Assembly (NCBI GenBank): GCA_028622995.1
Contig: JAJQJQ010000035.1
Coordinates: 2,170,001-2,234,000 of the forward strand
Origin: Panagrolaimus kolymaensis
Lineage: Eukaryota > Nematoda > Chromadorea > Rhabditida > Panagrolaimidae
Direction of reading: 5' to 3'
Length of the DNA stretch: 64,000 nucleotides
Below are positions 59,001 to 64,000 of this stretch, piece by piece (position 1 is the stretch's first letter; every line of letters begins with the position of its first letter). The position numbers and the translations under genes were made by a program. The notes beneath the pieces were generated by a model. That model was given only the letters and a program-made list of their open reading frames with translations, made no database searches and was not told where the DNA came from.

Positions 59001-62000
59001 AATTCTTTTATCCCCAATTTTCTTGTCACTTTTTTTTCAACTTTAAAAAACCTTCCTTTCTATTTTTCTAACTTCCGTTCGTTTTTTTAAATGACCCTAT
59101 TTTTTTTTTCTTTTTAAAAGTGAAATACACTTTTATTTTATATTCTAAAAACGATGTATGTAATTTGCTCTTTCATAGTTAACGAGTTTAAAGCTTCTTT
59201 TTTCTTATTCTTCTTATTCTAATGATCCTGGTTGTTGTTGAGTTTTTTATTTGAAAAAAAGGAAAAATTCGAAAAAAGCAAATTTAAGTTAATTTTTAAA
59301 TTTAAAAAAAGAGTCTTTCGGCGGCGGCATGCTTGATTCAAAGAAAAAATAAATAAACCGAAAAGGCAAGCATCTTCTTTTTTTGGAAAAATAAAAAATG
59401 CAAATGGGATTTTCTTTAGAAAGCGAAGAAAATGGAAAAACAAAATAAAAGGAAAATAGTGTGTTTTAGATTTATTCGTTTTTTGATTTTACTTTTTGAC
59501 ATTGGAAATATGTAGCTAAAAATTAAGATATGGTATGAAAAGCTATGAAAAAAAATATGAACTAAAAAAAGGGTTTGAGTTTTGGTGGTAAAAAAAAAGA
59601 AGCCTTTAATCTTTGTTTGTTTTTTTTCTGATTGGAAGTATGACTTTGATAAATTCCTTAATATTCAACAAAACAACATCAATACAACTTGGAGTTTCAT
59701 GTCTTTCTTTTATTCTTTCTAGGTTTTTTTTTTAAACTTTGCCGTCAAGAGTTTTTATTAATTGAAACCAAAAGGAAAAACAGGATTGGTAGCGTCAATA
59801 AGCTCTAATAATTTTGTCGTCTCTTCAAAAACGTTATTTTTTCCCCGTTCGAAAGCCCCATTATTCCAAATACTCTTGAGACTCATTCAATTACTGCTAG
59901 CAGCTACCATGTTTATGAATATCTATCATCTGTCTTAACTAAAAATTCTTCCATCCATCATTCATCTCCTCCTCATCCATTTATTTTTTCTTCTTCTTTC
60001 TTTGTTTGCTCTTTTAACGTTGGTTTTACTTACTTACTTTATAAATATATTTTCTTCATAAGCAATTCCATCCATTTTTCTTTCTTCCAATGTAACTTAG
60101 TTAAATATTCTTTCCATCATCAAATGCTTCTGTTGCTTCACCCTGCTTCTGAGGGGCTTCATAAACTACATCTCCATCTCCTCCTCTTCTCTCTTTCTCC
60201 CTTTACGATATATAAATATATGAAAAAATATAACTAACAGAAGAAAAAAAAATTAAATGTATGTATGTGTATATATTTGGCAGAAAAATGGACATTCATT
60301 CATTCATCGAGCAAAAAAAATTGAAACATACAAACCCTTCCTTTTTTTCTTTTCTTTTTTTTCATCGTTCAAAAACAAAACAAAAAGATGAAGCCTTCTT
60401 CCATATATTTGTTTACATTTTTTGGTTGGAGTATATTGTTTTAGTTTCAAAAAGTTTTTTTTTTTAAAAAAAATGGGGGAGAAATTGGTGAAAGAGAAAT
60501 GCAACATAAAAAATTTTTTTTGCTTTGGTGTTGCAATTTTTGGTTTATTTTGTTTTGCAAAAAAAGTTTATGTTTTCATTCTTCGTTTTTTTTCTTAGTT
60601 TATTGGTTTTCGTATTTTTTTTTGATCGTTAAATAAGCAATGATGATTATATCTTTTTGGGTCAATGAGCTTTTTTATTTTTTTGAAGTTTTCACTTTTT
60701 TGTTGTTGCAACAAGTTTTTTTTCTTCATTTCAAAGTAAATATGGTCGTAGCGATGGAAATGGAAAGATGGAGTCTGGACAGAAGAAGAAGATCTTTTGA
60801 AAAAGGGAATTTTTTGTTAAAAATACAAAAATGAATGTGTGCTTTGGACTCTATTTCAGTTTTGTATGGCTTTTTATTTTCCATAAAAATCAAAACATAA
60901 AAAAGAGTTACGATACTTGAACCTTTTGCATTCAAATTTTTTTTGTTACTTCACCCCAATCATTTTTTTTTTCTTCGTTTGCTATCTCTCTGTTGCGCGC
61001 TGTTAAAAAATAAACACCTTTTATTTTTATTTTTTTGTTAAACCCTCATTTGTTCTTTTCTTTACACCTGTTTTGTTTGTGTCAAAAGCCATTTTTTAAA
61101 ATTAAAATAAAAAAGAAACCTTACAACGTCAACTAAAAATTCTGACGTTTTTTTTCCTTTCTTTCTCTCCGACACGTTGTTGTTGGTTGTTTAATTTTTT
61201 TTTCTTCTTGTGTTGCTATATTATTGTTAGCTAATAGATTTATGGATTAAATAATACGTTAGCATCGATTAATGATAAAAAAATTAAATTAAAATTAAAA
61301 TGAGGCAAATTGATAAAGAAAAAATGATTAATCGTCGTCAGCCGTCGTCGTCGTGCAATGAAACTTGAAAATACAAAAAAAAAATAATGCTGGAGCATAG
61401 AAAGAAAAAAACGTGGCTTTCATTTTAAATTATCGAGTATCTTTAGGCTTTTTTTTCTTTATTGGCAAAATTTATAAAATCTGGAAAATTTCTTTCGTTA
61501 AATATTTTTTTGATCTTTTTTTGTAACAAATTTTGCTCTTTGGTTCATATCCATTTTTTTAGCGAAGCTAAAGCTTTATTTTTTATTAAACTAAAGAGAT
61601 TTGGTTTTGGAATCGAAAAATCTTTTACAAAAAAATCAAACTTCTAATAAAAATCACAAAAACTTTTCTTCAAGTTTTTCAAACGCTTTTTTTTAGAAAC
61701 CTTCCATTCAAGTTTCTTCCTTTCCCATAAATTTTTGGCTTAATGAACTGAAAAGCATTTTCATTTTTTTGTTTGATAGATGAAAGGCAAACAGCAAAGT
61801 GAACAAAAAAAAAGTCGCAATTTTTTAGTCCTTCTCTTAACTTTTTTTCTTCTTCAATGTCCTTCTTCTTCCTTTTTTTCGTTCGTTCGTCGTCTTCTTC
61901 TTCTTTAAATTGACTTTTGTTGTTGAATCAATTATTTATATATTTACTACGCATGTTTTCCTTAGTTTAGTGAGCCTTCTTCTTCTTCTTTGTTACTTTT

Positions 62001-62526
62001 TGTTATATTGTATTAAAAGTTTTACAACAAAAAAAAAGTTGTTGTTTCCCATAGCTTCAATTCAAAGTTAGTTGAATATTTTTTTTAAAAGAAATTTTTA
62101 TCTTAAACTAAGAAAGTTGTTCGCGACAGTTTTTGATGTTTGTTTTTATTAACAAGTTTTTTTCTTGTTGCGTGATTTGGAGCTTGTTTTGGACGTGAAA
62201 TTTTTTGATGCTTATCGTGTTTTTAATTGGTAAAAGTAACTGAAGCAAGGTCGATTGATTGTATCGCTTCTGGCTGCTAGAATGAGTGAAAATTTAACTT
62301 GCTGCAAATCAAAAATTAATAAGGAATATAATAATTTGAGCTAGCATTCCTTCTTAATTCCCCTTACGTTTTTTGTTTGTTTGTTTTTTGTATCTTTCAT
62401 TAATGTTCACATTTTTTCAGGTAAGAAAAACCATGATCTAATCTAGTCTACTTATATGGTCAACTGATTATTATTGTGTGCAAAGTGTATATATTATAAC
62501 ATCTTCAAATTTTCCAGTAATGTCGA
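56099..62526. other. 6.4-kb gene-free T-rich region
   Basis: No gene, tRNA or transposon recognised. The plus strand is dominated by T and T+C runs with microsatellite-like patches (CTTCTTCTTCTT near 61980, GTCGTCGTCGTCGTG near 61337-61352 and 61880-61905). Possible content: regulatory DNA or non-coding 5' exons and introns of the BRE-4-like gene. Open frames here are short and homopolymer-driven. Confidence 0.5.
62520..62526 (+). promoter_or_regulatory. overlapping upstream ATG before the BRE-4-like start
   Basis: TTTTCCAG ends at 62517, and an ATG at 62520 opens a frame of about 19 codons that overlaps the main start at 62527 in a different frame. If the acceptor is the mRNA 5' junction, ribosomes must skip or leak past this first ATG, which lies very close to the cap. 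Confidence 0.45.
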
Positions 62527-63976
62527 ATGATGTTCTTTCTAAGTCATCGTTTGAAATTATTAGCACTCTTCATATTTGGATTTGGTGCAATATATTTGAT
62601 TGTTGATTTTGATATTTTACCATCCGTAGAAGAATTTTCACCCATTTCGTTTGCTGATGATCCTCTCCTGTTAGTACTAAATTCAACTTTTTCACCTCAA
62701 ACTAATGATACTGTGCTGGAAGGAACAGGTTGGTTAATCTGTGAACATCAAGTTTTTTGTAATCGTGTCATTTTTCAGTTGGATATTCACCTCTTGGATC
62801 TTTTACGCCGCAAAATCAAACTTTACCATTTTGTCCGACAACTCCACCAAATCTCGTTGGTTCAATCAAAGTTTGGTTGGATACGCCTCAACTCAAAGAT
62901 ATTGAAAAGCTTTATCCTGATCTTGAATCTGGTGGTCATGGTCAACCTGTTGACTGTAAAGCTCGCCATAAAGTTGCTGTAATTGTTCCATATCGGTAAA
63001 TCGTTAACTTCCATCCTTTGTATCAAACATTCCTAATAAACTTACTTTCAGTGATCGTGAATCTCAACTTCGTGTTCTTCTTCATAATCTTCATTCATTT
63101 CTTCGCAAGCAACAAATTGATTATTCCATTTTCGTCGTTGAACAAATACCAAATCAAACTTTCAATCGTGCTAAATTAATGAATGTTGGATTTATCGAAG
63201 CTTTGAAACTTTATCCATGGCAATGCTTTATTTTTCATGATGTTGATTTGCTCCCTGAAGATGATCGAAACCTTTACACATGTCCTGAACAACCAAGACA
63301 CATGAGTGTGCTAATTGATAAATTTGGATATAAGTGAGTTCACTGTTGAATAAGCAGCTTTATTTCCTTGTTATGATTTCAGACTTCCGTACTCTTCGTT
63401 ATTTGGTGGCATAAGCGCCCTCACTCGTCAACAATTAGAGAAAATTAATGGATTTTCAAATGATTATTGGGGATGGGGCGGTGAAGATGATGATCTTTCA
63501 ACACGAGTATCCTACAATGGTTTCAAAATTACTCGATATCCTGGTGAAATTGCAAAATACAAAATGATCAAACATAAGAAGGAGTCAAGTAATCCTGTTA
63601 ATAAGTAAGCTTTTAGTTTTGCTAAAATCAACTTCTCACTTTTATTTTGATAAGAAAGAGCAAATGTCGTCTAAAGTAGTAATCTCTAGTTTTGTTTTTG
63701 GCCAATCTCATCTTTTTATCCATTGCTTTTCTTTGCTATCGATTCTAACATAGTCATGTTTATGCTTCATAATAATTGTCTTTGTTTTTCAGTTGTCGTT
63801 ACAAACTAATGAAAAGAACTCGATCACGTTTTCGTCGAGATGGCTTATCAAATCTCAATTACAAAATGATCAATTCAACGAGGAACCATCTGTATACGCA
63901 TTACATTGTTGACCTTATGGAAGAAGAATCAAGGAAGATGCTGCATGATGAAAACTTGATCCTCCGAAAGTGCTGA
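62527..63976 (+). CDS. bre-4: beta-1,4-galactosyl/N-acetylgalactosaminyltransferase (BRE-4-like)
   Basis: Five exons: 62527-62728, 62779-62995, 63052-63333, 63383-63604, 63793-63976, 368 residues. A type II membrane anchor (LKLLALFIFGFGAIYLIV) precedes a short stem and the family-7 glycosyltransferase domain. Signatures are VAVIVPYRDRESQLRVLL, FNRAKLMNVGFIEAL, FHDVDLLPEDDRNLY (metal-binding DVD about 203-205), PYSSLFGGISALTRQQ, and WGWGGEDDDLSTRV (about 262-275). Size and order fit nematode BRE-4, a Golgi enzyme that adds GalNAc in beta-1,4 linkage during arthro-series glycolipid synthesis. In C. elegans its loss gives resistance to Bacillus crystal protein. All catalytic motifs are intact. 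Whether donor is GalNAc or Gal cannot be told from sequence alone. Confidence 0.92.
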
Positions 63977-64000
63977 TGTTTCATTTATGGATTTCTCTTG

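Noticed and set aside
56872..60935. Scattered 60-75 codon open frames in the T-rich desert
   Set aside because: Poly-Phe/Lys composition from homopolymer runs.

Overview
The window looks like nuclear DNA from a nematode. It is strongly A+T-rich and full of T homopolymers. Its genes are split by many 45-70 bp introns with GTAAGT starts and TTTTAG/TTTCAG ends. Several start codons sit a few bases behind an unpaired splice acceptor, as expected for spliced-leader trans-splicing. Family content agrees: DUF229, MATH-BTB, a LIN-12/GLP-1-like Notch, BRE-4-like glycosyltransferase, cathepsin L and lineage-specific F-box-like proteins. I lean to a clade IV (panagrolaimid-like) worm, but that is a guess.

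Layout. 0-0.9 kb: a hAT-like MITE and a decayed minus-strand gene. 1.2-3.1 kb: ABHD17-like depalmitoylase (+). 3.4-5.0 kb: protein with four CxxC...HxC modules (-). 5.4-6.9 kb: cathepsin L (-). 7.5-8.4 kb: first F-box-like gene (+). 8.7-9.2 kb: MPEG1/perforin-2-like relic (-). 9.4-11.5 kb: a small Cys-rich secreted/anchored protein and a membrane protein with a suspicious in-frame TAG (-). 12.8-15.7 kb: two SRR1-like paralogs (+), the first with a premature stop. 16.1-18.8 kb: cytochrome P450 (-) carrying an intron-containing histone H2B (+) inside its third-largest-scale feature, a 939-bp intron. 19.4-20.3 kb: second F-box-like gene. 20.6-21.8 kb: decayed Ser/Thr/Pro-rich mucin-like gene (-).

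22.7-26.0 kb: DUF229 protein (+). 26.5-29.4 kb: SLC17-type transporter (+). 29.4-32.5 kb: gene-poor, with relics. 32.5-34.9 kb: miniature Notch receptor (+). 35.2-35.9 kb: decayed secreted protein (-). 37.0-39.3 kb: TAF13 and FITM2 (+) separated by a very young TTAA-flanked palindromic MITE. 40.2-40.9 kb: Cys-rich secreted protein (-). 41.3-41.9 kb: P4-ATPase relic (-). 42.3-44.1 kb: a two-module F-box-like protein (+). 45.0-46.6 kb: CDT1 (-). 47.8-48.1 kb: defensin-like CS-alpha-beta peptide (-). 48.9-50.2 kb: MATH-BTB protein (-). 51.9-56.1 kb: tandem pair of an unrecognised seven-exon family (+). 56.1-62.5 kb: no gene seen. 62.5-64.0 kb: BRE-4-like beta-1,4-glycosyltransferase (+).

The genes do not form one pathway. 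The window mixes conserved housekeeping genes (TAF13, CDT1, H2B, FITM2, Notch) with recently duplicated, lineage-restricted families and at least seven decayed genes, so it is a fast-turnover region. Exon models were built by hand from splice signals and reading-frame closure; every multi-exon model given closes to a whole number of codons, but none has transcript support.
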